From positions 4,173,001 to 4,237,000 of the forward strand of contig NZ_CP134772.1 in assembly GCF_031882575.1 (NCBI RefSeq): DNA of 64,000 nt, written 5' to 3'. The DNA comes from Pseudomonas sp. VD-NE ins (lineage in GTDB: Bacteria > Pseudomonadota > Gammaproteobacteria > Pseudomonadales > Pseudomonadaceae). A program made the translations under genes and the position numbers. Under the pieces are notes generated by a model. It was not told the origin of the DNA. It searched no databases and saw only the letters and a list, made by a program, of their open reading frames with translations. Of this stretch, positions 49,606 through 58,661 are shown one piece after another; position 1 is the stretch's first letter; every line of letters starts with the position of its first letter.

Positions 49606-50418
49606 ATGAAGATCGTTTCCTTCAACATCAACGGACTGCGTGCGCGTCCGCATCAGCTGGCAGCGCTGATCGAAAAACACCAGCCGGACGTCATCGGCCT
49701 GCAGGAAACCAAGGTCCACGACGACCAGTTCCCGCTCGAAGAAGTCCGCGCCCTCGGCTACCACGTGTATTTCCACGGCCAGAAAGGCCATTACGGCGTG
49801 GCGATGCTGTCGCGTCAGGAACCGATTGCCATCCACAAAGGTTTCGCCACTGACGAAGAAGACGCTCAGCGCCGCTTTATCTGGGGCACCTTCGCCGACG
49901 CCAATGGCGTGCCGGTGACGATCATGAACGGCTACTTCCCCCAAGGCGAAAGCCGCGACCACCCGACCAAGTTCCCCGCCAAGCAGCGCTTTTACAGCGA
50001 TCTGCAAACGCTGCTGGAAAGCCAGTTCCACAACGAACAGCCGCTGGTGGTGATGGGCGATGTGAACATTTCCCCGGAAGACTGCGACATCGGCATCGGC
50101 CCGGACAACATGAAACGCTGGCTGAAAACCGGCAAATGCAGCTTCCTGCCGGAAGAGCGCGAGTGGATGGCACGCCTGAAGAACTGGGGCCTGACCGACA
50201 GCTACCGCTACTTGAACCCGGATGTGACGGACATGTTCAGTTGGTTCGATTACCGCAGCCGGGGCTTTGAGGATGAGCCGAAGCGTGGGCTGCGTATTGA
50301 CGTGATTCTGGCGTCCCATGGTTTGTTGCCGCGGGTGAAGGCAGCCGGTGTCGACTATGAACTGCGCGGGATGGAAAAGCCTTCCGATCATGCGCCGATC
50401 TGGCTTGAACTGGCCTGA
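49606..50418 (+). CDS. xthA: Exodeoxyribonuclease III
   Basis: 270-residue AP endonuclease/exonuclease of base-excision repair. It has [14 protein letters not shown], the catalytic Glu in [27 protein letters not shown], and the C-terminal DHAPIWLEL with the catalytic Asp-His pair. E. coli XthA is 268 residues. An in-frame ATG at 49567 would add 13 unconserved residues, so 49606 is chosen. Confidence 0.96.
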   Translation: MKIVSFNINGLRARPHQLAALIEKHQPDVIGLQETKVHDDQFPLEEVRALGYHVYFHGQKGHYGVAMLSRQEPIAIHKGFATDEEDAQRRFIWGTFADANGVPVTIMNGYFPQGESRDHPTKFPAKQRFYSDLQTLLESQFHNEQPLVVMGDVNISPEDCDIGIGPDNMKRWLKTGKCSFLPEEREWMARLKNWGLTDSYRYLNPDVTDMFSWFDYRSRGFEDEPKRGLRIDVILASHGLLPRVKAAGVDYELRGMEKPSDHAPIWLELA

Positions 50419-50441
50419 TCTTCGAATCTCTTGAAATCCCC

Positions 50442-50530
50442 TGTGGGAGCGAGCTTGCTCGCGAAAGCGGAGTGTCAGTAACCAGAGATGTTTCTGATAC
50501 AGCGCATTCGCGAGCAAGCTCGCTCCCACA
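50442..50530. repeat. REP pair (CGAGCTTGCTCGCG variant)
   Basis: Inverted cores GTGGGAGCGAGCTTGCTCGC (50443) and complement ending at 50530, between xthA and the PstS/OmpA fusion gene. Confidence 0.93.
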
Positions 50531-50607
50531 CTCGATCTCTGTCATCTTTTGGTCATGCGCCTGACTTAATCTCCCCGGCAATCCCCTTGGCTTGATTCGG
50601 TGCCGGC

Positions 50608-51942
50608 ATGACCCTGCGTGTTTTGTGCGTGTTTCTCTTGAGTGCGTGGCTGTCGGTTTCTGCCGCCGCCCTGCCCCTTCCTGAAAACGGCCCGGCGCTG
50701 CGCATTCAAGGTTCCAACACCATCGGTGCCGAACTCGGCCCGGCACTCGTTGAGGGTCTGCTGCAAGAGCAAGGCCTGCTGAAAATCCACCGCGAAACCC
50801 CGGACACCGCCAACGAACTGCGCATCGTCGGCCAGACTGCCCAAGGCAAACGTGTGGTCATCGAGGTCGCCGCCCACGGTTCCAGCACCGGTTTCACCGC
50901 GTTGAAAAATGCCAGCGCCGACCTTGCCGCGTCCTCCCGCGAGATCAAGGACAGTGAACTGCAGACGCTGCAATCACTGGGCGATCTGAAAAGTCCCGCC
51001 GCCGAGCAAGTCATTGCCATCGATGGTCTGGCGATCATCCTTCATCCTGATAATCCGCTGCAGCAACTGGACACCGAGCAACTGGCGCGGATCTTTGCCG
51101 GCGAGGTGAAAACCTGGGAAGACCTCGGCGGTCGTGGCGGTGCGATTCATTTATATGCGCGCGATGATCAGTCCGGCACGTACGACACGTTCAAGGAATT
51201 GGTGCTTAGTCGTCGTGGGAAAAGTCTGAGTAGCGCAGCGAAAAGGTTTGAGTCCAGCGAGCAATTGTCCGACGCCGTCAGCGCGGATCCTCAGGGCATC
51301 GGCTTCATCGGTTTGCCTTACGTGCGCCAGGCCAAAGCGGTGGCCATTACCGATGGTGCGTCGCAATCGATGCTGCCGCTGAACAGCTTGATCGCGACCG
51401 AGGACTATCCACTGTCGCGGCGATTGTTCTTCTATCTGCCACCCGACAGCAACAATCCGTGGGCGAAAGCCTTGGTGGCGTTTGCACAAAGTCGTCAGGG
51501 TCAGGCGATCGTGGCGGCCAATGGTTTTATCAGCCAAACCGTGCACGCCATGACTGTGGCGCCGAATGCGCTGATGCCCGAGGGTTATCAAGCGCTCAGC
51601 CGTCACGCCCAGCGTCTGACGGTGAATTTCCGTTTCGAGGAAGGCAGCGCGAATCTCGATAACAAGGCGCGTCAGGATCTGGCGCGGGTGTTCGACTATA
51701 TAAAGCGCCATGACAAGACCGAGCGCGCGGTGACATTGGTCGGGTTTGGTGATGCCAAGGATGACCCGGCACGCGCGGATTTACTGTCGAAGCTGCGAGC
51801 GATGGCGGTGCGACGGGAATTGGTGAAGAACGGCGTGGTGTTGCGTGAGGTTCGTGGCTTTGGCGCGCTGATGCCGGTGGCGGCGAACAATGTCGATGAG
51901 GGGCGGATCAAGAATCGGCGGGTTGAGGTTTGGGTGTATTGA
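50608..51942 (+). CDS. PstS-like substrate-binding domain fused to an OmpA C-terminal domain
   Basis: 444-residue secreted protein with a signal peptide ending near VSAAALP. Residues about 28-305 form a phosphate/sulfate-binding-protein-like domain: LRIQGSNTIGAELGPALVEGLL, HGSSTGFTALKNASADLAASSREIKDSE and YARDDQSGTYDTFKELVL. Residues about 325-444 form an OmpA-type peptidoglycan-binding domain: FRFEEGSANLDNKARQDLARVFDYI ... GFGDAKDDP ... NNVDEGRIKNRRVEVWVY. The protein is thus a solute-binding module anchored to peptidoglycan rather than a free transporter subunit, and no ABC permease lies nearby. Ligand unknown. Confidence 0.88.
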   Translation: MTLRVLCVFLLSAWLSVSAAALPLPENGPALRIQGSNTIGAELGPALVEGLLQEQGLLKIHRETPDTANELRIVGQTAQGKRVVIEVAAHGSSTGFTALKNASADLAASSREIKDSELQTLQSLGDLKSPAAEQVIAIDGLAIILHPDNPLQQLDTEQLARIFAGEVKTWEDLGGRGGAIHLYARDDQSGTYDTFKELVLSRRGKSLSSAAKRFESSEQLSDAVSADPQGIGFIGLPYVRQAKAVAITDGASQSMLPLNSLIATEDYPLSRRLFFYLPPDSNNPWAKALVAFAQSRQGQAIVAANGFISQTVHAMTVAPNALMPEGYQALSRHAQRLTVNFRFEEGSANLDNKARQDLARVFDYIKRHDKTERAVTLVGFGDAKDDPARADLLSKLRAMAVRRELVKNGVVLREVRGFGALMPVAANNVDEGRIKNRRVEVWVY

Positions 51943-51974
51943 GCCTGATGTTGATGTGTTGAACCTGCTTACGT

Positions 51975-52066
51975 CATCGCTGGCAAGCCAGCTCCCACAG
52001 GTTTTTTGAGCCTACATGAATTTTGTGTACGACTCGGACACTGTGGGAGCTGGCTTGCCAGCGATG
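51975..52066. repeat. REP pair (GGGAGCTGGCTTGCCAGCG type)
   Basis: Inverted copies CATCGCTGGCAAGCCAGCT (51975) and GGGAGCTGGCTTGCCAGCG (ending about 52064), between convergent genes. Confidence 0.93.
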
Positions 52067-52086
52067 AACGATAACGCGGTGCCGGA

Positions 52087-53316
52087 TCAGCGCTCGCTAC
52101 GCAACATTTCCTTCGGCACATATTTGCCGATCTCGAACTTGCCGATCGCCGCGCGGTGCACTTCGTCCGGGCCGTCGGCCAGGCGCAGGGTGCGTTGCAT
52201 GGCGTACATGTAGGCCAGCGGGAAGTCGTTCGACACCCCTGCCCCGCCATGCATCTGGATGGCCCGATCGATCACGCGCAGGGCCACGTTCGGCGCAACG
52301 ACTTTGATCTGCGCGATCTCGCTTTTCGCCACTTTGTTACCGACGGTGTCCATCATGTACGCCGCTTTCAGCGTCAGCAGACGTGCCATGTCGATTTCCA
52401 TCCGCGAGTCGGCGATCTTGTCGACGTTACCGCCCAGACGCGCCAGCGGCTTACCGAATGCAGTGCGGCTCACCGCACGTTTGCACATCAATTCCAGCGC
52501 ACGCTCAGCCATGCCAATCGAGCGCATGCAGTGGTGAATCCGGCCCGGGCCAAGACGACCTTGCGCAATTTCGAAGCCGCGTCCTTCACCCAACAGGACG
52601 TTCTCGTACGGCACGCGCACGTTGTCGAACAGCACTTCGGCGTGGCCGTGTGGCGCGTCGTCGTAACCGAATACCGGCAACGGACGGACGATCTTCACGC
52701 CGGGAGTGTCAACCGGCACAAGGATCATCGAGTGCTGGGCGTGGCGTGGCGCATCGGGGTTACTCAGGCCCATGAAGATGAGGATTTTGCAGCGCGGATC
52801 GCAGGCGCCGGAGGTCCACCATTTTTTGCCGTTGATCACCCACTCGTCGCCATCACGCACAGCGCGGGCGGCCATGTTGGTCGCGTCAGACGAAGCAACG
52901 TCGGGTTCGGTCATGGCGAACGCCGAGCGGATTTCACCGCGCAGCAGCGGTTCGAGCCAGCGCTGTTTCTGCTCTTCGTTGGCGTAGCGCACCAGCACTT
53001 CCATATTGCCGGTGTCCGGTGCCGAGCAGTTGAACGGCTCGGGACCGAGCAGCGAGCGGCCCATGATCTCCGCCAATGGCGCGTATTCGAGGTTGCTCAG
53101 GCCGGCGCCGAGTTCCGATTCAGGCAGAAACAGATTCCACAAGCCTTCGGCCTTGGCCTTGGCTTTGAGCTCTTCCATGATCGCCGTCGGCTGCCAACGA
53201 TCACCTTCGGCAACCTGGCGTTCGAACACGGCTTCGGCCGGGTAAACGTAAGTGTCCATGAACGCGGTCACGCGCTCACGCAGTTCTTGCACCTTGGGCG
53301 AATAAGCGAAATCCAT
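52087..53316 (-). CDS. Acyl-CoA dehydrogenase family protein
   Basis: 409-residue FAD enzyme oxidising an acyl-CoA to the enoyl-CoA. It has [47 protein letters not shown] (FAD/substrate-binding strand region), [24 protein letters not shown], and [38 protein letters not shown] at the C-terminus. It resembles the ACAD10/11-like branch. ATG 53316 is chosen over the in-frame TTG at 53322. It is divergent from a LysR gene, which is its probable regulator; the substrate is unknown. Confidence 0.9.
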   Translation of the reverse strand: MDFAYSPKVQELRERVTAFMDTYVYPAEAVFERQVAEGDRWQPTAIMEELKAKAKAEGLWNLFLPESELGAGLSNLEYAPLAEIMGRSLLGPEPFNCSAPDTGNMEVLVRYANEEQKQRWLEPLLRGEIRSAFAMTEPDVASSDATNMAARAVRDGDEWVINGKKWWTSGACDPRCKILIFMGLSNPDAPRHAQHSMILVPVDTPGVKIVRPLPVFGYDDAPHGHAEVLFDNVRVPYENVLLGEGRGFEIAQGRLGPGRIHHCMRSIGMAERALELMCKRAVSRTAFGKPLARLGGNVDKIADSRMEIDMARLLTLKAAYMMDTVGNKVAKSEIAQIKVVAPNVALRVIDRAIQMHGGAGVSNDFPLAYMYAMQRTLRLADGPDEVHRAAIGKFEIGKYVPKEMLRSER

Positions 53317-53487
53317 GATCAATTACCTTCTTGGGCAGAGGTTGTTCAAGTCATGCAATCGATGCTAGAACAGCGCTGATAATTTACCTAGCCTATTCTC
53401 GGCGTGTATAAACATTCATCACCGATATATGATCGGCTGATTGCCAGCCCCCAAAACACCGCCCTAAATAACAAGAGAAGCCGCGTT

Positions 53488-54423
53488 ATGAATCTGAGTA
53501 AGGTCGACCTCAACCTTTTCATCGTCTTCGACGCGATCTATACCGAAGCCAACCTGACCCGCGCCGGGCAGATTGTCGGCATCACCCAGCCGGCGGTGTC
53601 CAACGCCTTGGCGCGGTTGCGCGAGACCTTCAACGATCCGCTGTTCGTGCGCACCGCGCAGGGCATGGTGCCGACGCCGATGGCGCAGAACATCATCGGC
53701 CCGGTGCGCAACGCGCTGTCACTGCTGCGCGTGTCGGTTCAGGAAAGCCGCATTTTCAACCCGGCGCAAGCGGTCAAGACCTACCGCATCAGCATGACCG
53801 ACCTCACCGAGGCGGTGATTCTGCCGCCGCTGTTTCAGCGCCTGCGCCGTCTGGCGCCGACGGTGATCATCGAAAGTTTTCTGTCCAAACGCCGCGAGAC
53901 CACCAAGGAACTGGCCGCCGGGCGTCTGGATTTTGCCGTGGATGCGCCGCTCAACACCGACCCGCAGGTGCGTCACGTCAAGCTGATGGAGGACCGTTAC
54001 GTCTGCGCGATGCGCAAGGGGCATCCGATGGCGGGCAAGGAAAAACTCTCCCTGGATGATTATCTGTCGCTGACGCATATCCACATTTCCAGCCGTCGCA
54101 GTGGCCTGGGCTATGTCGATCTGGCCTTGGGCAAAATGGGCATTCAGCGCAAGATCGCCCTGCGTTCGCAGCACTATTTGATGGCGTCGCAGGTGATGCA
54201 GCAGACCGACATGGTCATGACCGTGCCGGAGCGCTTCGCCCGTCGGCATGAGTTGCAGGCGTTTAACCTGCCGGTGAATGATGTGCCGCCGGTGGAGACG
54301 CATCTGTATTGGCATGAAAGCACCGATCAGGACCCGGCGAATCGCTGGATGCGTGAGCAGATGATCGAGCTGTGCCAGCAGGTGACGGCGCAGGAGAAGA
54401 AGCTCGATAAGCAGGTGGTGTAA
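53488..54423 (+). CDS. LysR-family transcriptional regulator
   Basis: 311-residue regulator. The N-terminal winged helix is NLSKVDLNLFIVFDAIYTEANLTRAGQIVGITQPAVSNALARLRETFNDPLFVR, and the effector-binding domain from about 95 on includes TYRISMTDLTEAVILPPLFQRL. The frame is open to 53404, but ATG 53488 begins the family N-terminus. It is transcribed away from the acyl-CoA dehydrogenase gene, the usual layout for a LysR regulator and its target. Confidence 0.92.
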   Translation: MNLSKVDLNLFIVFDAIYTEANLTRAGQIVGITQPAVSNALARLRETFNDPLFVRTAQGMVPTPMAQNIIGPVRNALSLLRVSVQESRIFNPAQAVKTYRISMTDLTEAVILPPLFQRLRRLAPTVIIESFLSKRRETTKELAAGRLDFAVDAPLNTDPQVRHVKLMEDRYVCAMRKGHPMAGKEKLSLDDYLSLTHIHISSRRSGLGYVDLALGKMGIQRKIALRSQHYLMASQVMQQTDMVMTVPERFARRHELQAFNLPVNDVPPVETHLYWHESTDQDPANRWMREQMIELCQQVTAQEKKLDKQVV

Positions 54424-54431
54424 GGAAAGAT

Positions 54432-54500
54432 CAAAAGATCGCAGCCTGCGGCAGCTCCTACAGAGATCGGTGTAGGAGCTGCCGCAGGCTGCGATCTTTT
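54432..54500. repeat. Inverted-repeat (REP-like) doublet, GTAGGAGCTGCCGCAGG type
   Basis: Arms AAAAGATCGCAGCCTGCGGC (54433-54462 arm) and its complement 54471-54500 with an 8-base loop. Same family as 7404-7485, here with arms in the opposite order relative to the loop. It directly precedes the liuR promoter. Confidence 0.9.
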
Positions 54501-54506
54501 TCTTGC

Positions 54507-54522
54507 TTGACGTAAACGTCAA
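54507..54522. promoter_or_regulatory. LiuR-type operator upstream of liuR
   Basis: TTGACGTAAACGTCAA is a near-perfect 16-bp palindrome about 45 bases before liuR. The same core recurs twice before liuA (TTGACGTTAACGTAAA at 58548 and TTACGTTAACGTAA at 58592). Its first six bases could serve as a -35, with a weak TAGCTT 18 bases further on, matching the way MerR-type regulators sit in the spacer. Confidence 0.8.
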
Positions 54523-54565
54523 CCTGCCATTAGCTTAGCGCCAAGACCTTTTTCCGAGCGCTTCC

Positions 54566-54964
54566 ATGAGCAGCCAGACTTACAGCATCTCCGACCTCGC
54601 CCGCGAGCTGGACATCACGACCCGGGCAATCCGCTTTTATGAAGAGCAAGGCCTGCTCAGTCCTGAGCGCCGTGGCCAGGAACGCATCTATTCGCCCCGC
54701 GACAAGGTCAGCCTGAAGCTGATCCTGCGCGGCAAACGCATTGGTTTCTCCCTGGCCGAATGCCGCGAACTGATCGAGCTTTACGACCCGTCCAGCGGTA
54801 ACACCAAACAGCTCAACAGCATGCTGGCGAAAATTGCCGAGCGCCGCGAGCAGCTGGAACAGCAGTTGCTGGATATCGAACAGATGAAGCTGGAACTCGA
54901 TACTGCCGAGGAGCGCTGCGTGCAGGCGTTGGAGCAGACGCTCAAGAGCCAGCAGGCGATCTAA
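54566..54964 (+). CDS. liuR: MerR-family regulator of leucine/isovalerate utilisation
   Basis: 132-residue regulator. The helix-turn-helix is YSISDLARELDITTRAIRFYEEQGLLSPERRGQERIYSPRDKVSLKLILRGKRIGFSLAECRELIELYDP, followed by a dimerisation coiled coil (about 85-125) and no metal-binding cysteine loop. This is the LiuR subgroup, which controls branched-chain acyl-CoA degradation. Operator-like palindromes stand before this gene and before liuA. Confidence 0.92.
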   Translation: MSSQTYSISDLARELDITTRAIRFYEEQGLLSPERRGQERIYSPRDKVSLKLILRGKRIGFSLAECRELIELYDPSSGNTKQLNSMLAKIAERREQLEQQLLDIEQMKLELDTAEERCVQALEQTLKSQQAI

Positions 54965-54983
54965 CGGATCAAAGACCATTCCC

Positions 54984-55072
54984 TGTGGGAGCGAGCTTGC
55001 TCGCGAATACGGTCTGACATTCAAATGTTTGTCGACTGATGCACCGCTTTCGCGAGCAAGCTCGCTCCCACA
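54984..55072. repeat. REP pair (CGAGCTTGCTCGCG variant)
   Basis: Inverted cores GTGGGAGCGAGCTTGCTCGC (54985) and complement ending at 55072, between liuR and liuE. Confidence 0.93.
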
Positions 55073-55109
55073 GTGATCTCCACGAATTCAAAAGAGCAGG
55101 TCAACCGCC

Positions 55110-56009
55110 ATGTCCCTCCCCTCCCAAGTACGCCTGATCGAAGTCGGCCCGCGCGATGGCCTGCAGAACGAAGCCCAACCGATCAGCGTCGCCGACAAGG
55201 TGCAACTGGTCGACGCTTTGAGCGCCGCCGGCCTTGGCTATATAGAAGTCGGCAGTTTCGTCTCACCAAAATGGGTGCCGCAGATGGCCGGTTCCGCCGA
55301 GGTGTTCGCGCAGATTCAGCGCAAGCCCGGCGTGACTTACGGCGCGCTGGCTCCGAATCTGCGCGGCTTTGAAGATGCGATTGCCGCCGGGGTCAAGGAA
55401 GTCGCGGTGTTCGCCGCCGCCTCCGAAGCCTTCTCGCAGCGCAACATCAACTGCTCCATCAGCGAAAGCCTCGCGCGGTTTGCGCCGATCATGGAAGCGG
55501 CGCAACAGCACGGCGTTACCGTGCGCGGTTACGTTTCCTGTGTGTTGGGTTGCCCCTATGAAGGCACGGTCGCGCCGGAACAAGTGGCGATGGTCGCGCG
55601 CGAGTTGTATGCGATGGGCTGCTACGAGGTTTCGCTGGGCGACACCATTGGCACCGGCACCGCTGGCGCGACTCGCCGCTTGTTCGAAGTGGTGTCGGCG
55701 CAGGTTCCGCGCGACAAGCTCGCCGGGCATTTCCACGACACCTACGGTCAGGCCATGGCCAACATCTACGCCAGCCTGCTCGAAGGCATTTCAGTGTTCG
55801 ACAGCTCTATCGCGGGCCTCGGCGGCTGCCCGTACGCCAAAGGCGCGAGCGGTAACGTTGCTACCGAAGATGTGGTGTACCTGCTCAATGGCTTGGGTAT
55901 CAAGACCGGAATCGACCTGGACGCCTTGATCGCCGCGGGTCAGCAGATCAGCGCGGTGCTCGGTCGCCCGAGCGGTTCGCGCGTGGCCAAGGCTCGTAAC
56001 GCGCAGTGA
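55110..56009 (+). CDS. liuE: Hydroxymethylglutaryl-CoA lyase
   Basis: 299-residue TIM-barrel lyase splitting HMG-CoA into acetyl-CoA and acetoacetate, the last step of leucine breakdown. It has VRLIEVGPRDGLQNEAQPI (catalytic Arg/Asp), YIEVGSFVSPKWVPQM, EVSLGDTIGTGT, GHFHDTYGQAMAN (metal His pair) and the active-site loop GLGGCPYAKGASGNVATEDVVYLL with the catalytic Cys. Also called mvaB. It is placed next to liuR instead of after liuD as in P. aeruginosa. Confidence 0.95.
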   Translation: MSLPSQVRLIEVGPRDGLQNEAQPISVADKVQLVDALSAAGLGYIEVGSFVSPKWVPQMAGSAEVFAQIQRKPGVTYGALAPNLRGFEDAIAAGVKEVAVFAAASEAFSQRNINCSISESLARFAPIMEAAQQHGVTVRGYVSCVLGCPYEGTVAPEQVAMVARELYAMGCYEVSLGDTIGTGTAGATRRLFEVVSAQVPRDKLAGHFHDTYGQAMANIYASLLEGISVFDSSIAGLGGCPYAKGASGNVATEDVVYLLNGLGIKTGIDLDALIAAGQQISAVLGRPSGSRVAKARNAQ

Positions 56010-56141
56010 GGGGGAAAGGTGTTACCGCTGTGTCCGGAATGTGGGTTCAAGCGAGTAACACGGAAACAAATTGTCTGGTTTCGCCGGAATGAAAAATCGC
56101 TGAAACTTTCAAGCTGTTGATTTATAAAGAATTTTTAAAGT

Positions 56142-56157
56142 TGGCACGGCTTCTGCT
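56142..56157 (+). promoter_or_regulatory. Sigma-54 promoter of crcY
   Basis: TGGCACGGCTTCTGCT has exact GG-N10-GC spacing and a complete TGGCACG -24 block. The start of transcription should fall at about 56167. In pseudomonads the crcZ and crcY promoters depend on sigma-54 and CbrB. Confidence 0.88.
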
Positions 56158-56166
56158 ATCTCTATG

Positions 56167-56543
56167 GCATAACAAGAATAAAAAGCAGCAAACCAATAAA
56201 AATAAGACGTACCGACTCTGACATAACAAAAACAACACGGCAGAGACGCAGCTAACAGATTTTTTTGGAGAAGGTGTGCTTTTCAGGGTGCTCTCAGGAG
56301 TGACCCGCAACCGGGCAGAGAACAATAAAACTACCTTCAGGTAGCTCCCGAATCGGTTGGATCGCTTAGCGAGAAAGTAGATCAGCGCTCAAAAAAATAC
56401 GTTTGCTCTTGACCCCGGATGGGGGTCGCCAAAAACAGCGGTAAAGGGCCACGGTTGCCAAAAACAACAACAGACCGACCCTCAATAATAAAAAAGAGCA
56501 CGCGACGACAAAATTAAAGGGGAGCTTCGGCTCCCCTTTGTGC
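56167..56543 (+). ncRNA. crcY: CrcY-type small RNA, Hfq/Crc-sequestering
   Basis: Roughly 377-nt RNA inferred from a sigma-54 promoter and a terminal hairpin. It begins GCATAACAAGAATAAAAAGC, like known CrcZ/CrcY 5-prime ends, and contains at least six A-rich CA motifs (AAnAAnAA): AACAAGAA 56171, AATAAAAA 56195, AACAAAAA 56225, AACAATAA 56321, AACAACAA 56463 and AATAATAA 56484. Such motifs bind Hfq with Crc and so relieve catabolite repression. Internal hairpins include CTACCTTCAGGTAG (56331) and GACCCCGGATGGGGGTC (56411). In P. putida crcY lies beside mvaB (liuE), the same neighbour as here. cbrB, the usual neighbour of crcZ, is absent, so crcY is preferred. Confidence 0.88.
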
Positions 56544-56545
56544 TT
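56516..56545 (+). terminator. Rho-independent terminator of crcY
   Basis: Perfect 10-bp stem AAAGGGGAGC / GCTCCCCTTT with a TTCG tetraloop (56516-56539), ending the sRNA. It could also stop transcription from the opposite strand, since the acyl-CoA synthetase gene converges on it. Confidence 0.9.
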
Positions 56546-56576
56546 TCTGTGATTTCTTAAAAACCATACAGAACAC

Positions 56577-56666
56577 TGTGGGAGCTGGCTTGCCAGCGAT
56601 TGCGGTAGATCAATCATCATAGATGCTGGCTGACCTGACGCCATCGCTGGCAAGCCAGCTCCCACA
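56577..56666. repeat. REP pair (GGGAGCTGGCTTGCCAGCG type)
   Basis: Inverted copies GTGGGAGCTGGCTTGCCAGC (56578) and complement ending at 56666, between the convergent crcY and acyl-CoA synthetase genes. Confidence 0.93.
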
Positions 56667-56676
56667 GGGATGGAGG

Positions 56677-58374
56677 TTACCGTTCGATTGTTTTCAGTTC
56701 TTTGATACTGATCTCTCGCATGCGGAATTTCTGAATCTTGCCCGTCACCGTCATCGGAAACTCTTCAACAAACTTGAAGTGCCGTGGCGTCTTGAAATGC
56801 GCGATGCGCTCCTTGCACCAGGTTTGCAGCTCCAGCTCGGAGGCGTTATGGCCGGGGTGGAATTTTATCCAGGCAACAATCTCCTCGCCGTAACGCGAGC
56901 ACGGAATGCCGATCACCTGCACATCCGCCACCGCCGGATGGGTGAAGAAAAACTCCTCCAGCTCACGCGGATAAATGTTCTCGCCGCCACGGATGATCAT
57001 GTCCTTGTTGCGCCCGGCAATGTTGACGTAACCCTCCTCGTTCATGCTCGCCAGGTCGCCGGTGTGCATCCAGCCCGCTTCATCGATGGCTTCAGCGGTG
57101 GCCTGCGGATTGTTCCAGTAGCCGAGCATCACACTGTAACCACGGGTGCACAGTTCGCCGATGGTGCCGCGCGGCACGAGGTTGCCGGCCTCGTCGACGA
57201 TCTTGCTTTCCAGTTGTGGCTGGGTGCGACCGACAGTGGTCACGCGCAGTTCCAGTTCGTCGTTCGGACCGGTTTGCAGCGACACCGGGCTGGTTTCGGT
57301 CATGCCATAGGCGATCTGCACTTCGCTCATGTGCATCTCGCTGATGACCCGGCGCATCACTTCGATCGGGCACGTTGCGCCGGCCATGATCCCGGTGCGC
57401 AGGCTCGACAGATCGAATTCGCCGCGCTGTGGCTGGTCGAGCATGGCGATGAACATGGTCGGGACGCCGTACAGGCCGGTAGCCTTTTCTTCGGCGACGG
57501 TTTGCAGGGTCAGCAATGGATCGAACGCGTCGTTGGGGTAAATCATCGTGCTGCCGTGGGTGATGCAGCCGAGGTTGCCCATGACCATGCCGAAGCAGTG
57601 GTACAGCGGCACCGGAATCACCAGGCGATCGCGCGAGGTCAGGCCGATACTTTCGCCGACCATGTAACCGTTGTTGAGGATGTTGTAGTGGCTGAGGGTC
57701 GCGCCCTTGGGGAAACCGGTGGTGCCTGAGGTGTACTGGATGTTCACCGGTTGATCGAAGTGCAGGCTGTCGCTGCGTTCATTCAGTTGTTCTTTGGAGA
57801 CACTGCTTGCCATGTCGGACAATTGCGACCACGGCAGGAAACCTGACGGTGGCTGCGCATCGAGGCTGATCACCCCGCGCAAGTCCGGCAGGCGCTCGTT
57901 GCGCAATTGGCCGATGGATTGTTCGGCCAGTTCCGGCACCAGTCCCTGCAACATGGTGTGGTAGTTGGAGGACTTGAACGCCCCGGCGCAGACCAGCCAC
58001 TGGCAGCCCGATTGTTTGAGCACGTATTCCAGTTCGGAGCTGCGGTAGGCGGGGTTGATGTTGACCAGGATCACGCCGATTTTCGCCGTAGCGAATTGGC
58101 TGATGCACCACTGCGCGCAGTTCGGCGCCCATATCCCGAGGCGGTCGCCGGCCTGAAAACCCAAAGCCAGCAGCGCTCTGGCGTGCAGATCCACTGCGTC
58201 GGCCAGTTGTCGCCAGGAATAGCGCAACTGCTGATGGCGCACCACCAGCGCCTCACCGTCCGGATACTGCGCGACCGTCTGATCGAACTTCTGCCCGATG
58301 GTCATCGCCAGCAAGGCTTTGTCCTGTGAGCCACGGGTGTAGCTGCGCTGCGGGTTTGCACTGGGTTGATCCAT
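56677..58374 (-). CDS. Acyl-CoA synthetase (AMP-binding), liu-linked
   Basis: 565-residue adenylate-forming enzyme. It has the P-loop [16 protein letters not shown], the A5-type motif YGMTETSP, the A7/A8 region [28 protein letters not shown], and the catalytic Lys in [14 protein letters not shown]. It activates a carboxylic acid to its CoA ester. Its position between liuE and liuA, divergent from liuA across two LiuR-type boxes, suggests a branched or short-chain acid such as isovalerate or acetoacetate, but this is inference. Length and start (MDQPSANPQ) are normal. Confidence 0.9.
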   Translation of the reverse strand: MDQPSANPQRSYTRGSQDKALLAMTIGQKFDQTVAQYPDGEALVVRHQQLRYSWRQLADAVDLHARALLALGFQAGDRLGIWAPNCAQWCISQFATAKIGVILVNINPAYRSSELEYVLKQSGCQWLVCAGAFKSSNYHTMLQGLVPELAEQSIGQLRNERLPDLRGVISLDAQPPSGFLPWSQLSDMASSVSKEQLNERSDSLHFDQPVNIQYTSGTTGFPKGATLSHYNILNNGYMVGESIGLTSRDRLVIPVPLYHCFGMVMGNLGCITHGSTMIYPNDAFDPLLTLQTVAEEKATGLYGVPTMFIAMLDQPQRGEFDLSSLRTGIMAGATCPIEVMRRVISEMHMSEVQIAYGMTETSPVSLQTGPNDELELRVTTVGRTQPQLESKIVDEAGNLVPRGTIGELCTRGYSVMLGYWNNPQATAEAIDEAGWMHTGDLASMNEEGYVNIAGRNKDMIIRGGENIYPRELEEFFFTHPAVADVQVIGIPCSRYGEEIVAWIKFHPGHNASELELQTWCKERIAHFKTPRHFKFVEEFPMTVTGKIQKFRMREISIKELKTIER

Positions 58375-58419
58375 GACGACCCCTATTGTCTTTATTAGTG
58401 GGTTTTGCCGGATTTAACC

Positions 58420-58501
58420 CCTGTGGGCTCGCGAAGAGGCCAGCGGATTCAACATCCATGTTGACTGATCTGACGCTTTCGCGAGCAAGCTCGCTCCCAC
58501 A
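58420..58501. repeat. REP pair with a truncated left arm
   Basis: The right arm TCGCGAGCAAGCTCGCTCCC (ending about 58501) is complete. The left arm reads CTGTGGGCTCGCGAAG, i.e. the usual core with about ten bases deleted. Lies between the acyl-CoA synthetase gene and the liuA operators. Confidence 0.85.
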
Positions 58502-58547
58502 AGGTCTATTCCGTTTCAATCTTGAACTGCCACTACTCTCGCTCAAG

Positions 58548-58606
58548 TTGACGTTAACGTAAAGGGTGATTGACAGCCATTCATCACCGGCTTACGTTAA
58601 CGTAAA
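58548..58606 (+). promoter_or_regulatory. liuA promoter region with two LiuR-type operators
   Basis: TTGACGTTAACGTAAA (58548-58563) and the perfect palindrome TTACGTTAACGTAA (58592-58605) are 43 bp apart and 56-114 bases before liuA. A TTGACA at 58570 could be a -35, the first box being upstream and the second near the -10. Divergent control of the acyl-CoA synthetase gene at 58374 is also possible. Confidence 0.8.
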
Positions 58607-58661
58607 GGTGAGAGCCGAGTGACCGCCCTCCCCACCCTACAAAAAAGCCAAAAGGTGACCC

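Larger units (their letters stand above)
56010..56676. other. 667-base region with no protein gene: crcY sRNA and REP pair
   Basis: From left to right: about 130 bases of leader with a sigma-54 promoter at 56142, the CrcY-type RNA (56167-56543) with its terminator, and a REP pair at 56577-56666. Short minus-strand reading frames here have no coding character. Confidence 0.8.

Noticed and set aside
53317..53487. LysR operator (T-N11-A) between the acyl-CoA dehydrogenase and LysR genes
   Set aside because: Several loose matches exist in this AT-richer stretch, as expected by chance; none is clearly better.
56122..56325. Short minus-strand frame in the liuE-ligase gap
   Set aside because: Antisense to the CA-motif region of the crcY RNA. 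Low-complexity Leu/Phe/Ser protein with no coding signal.
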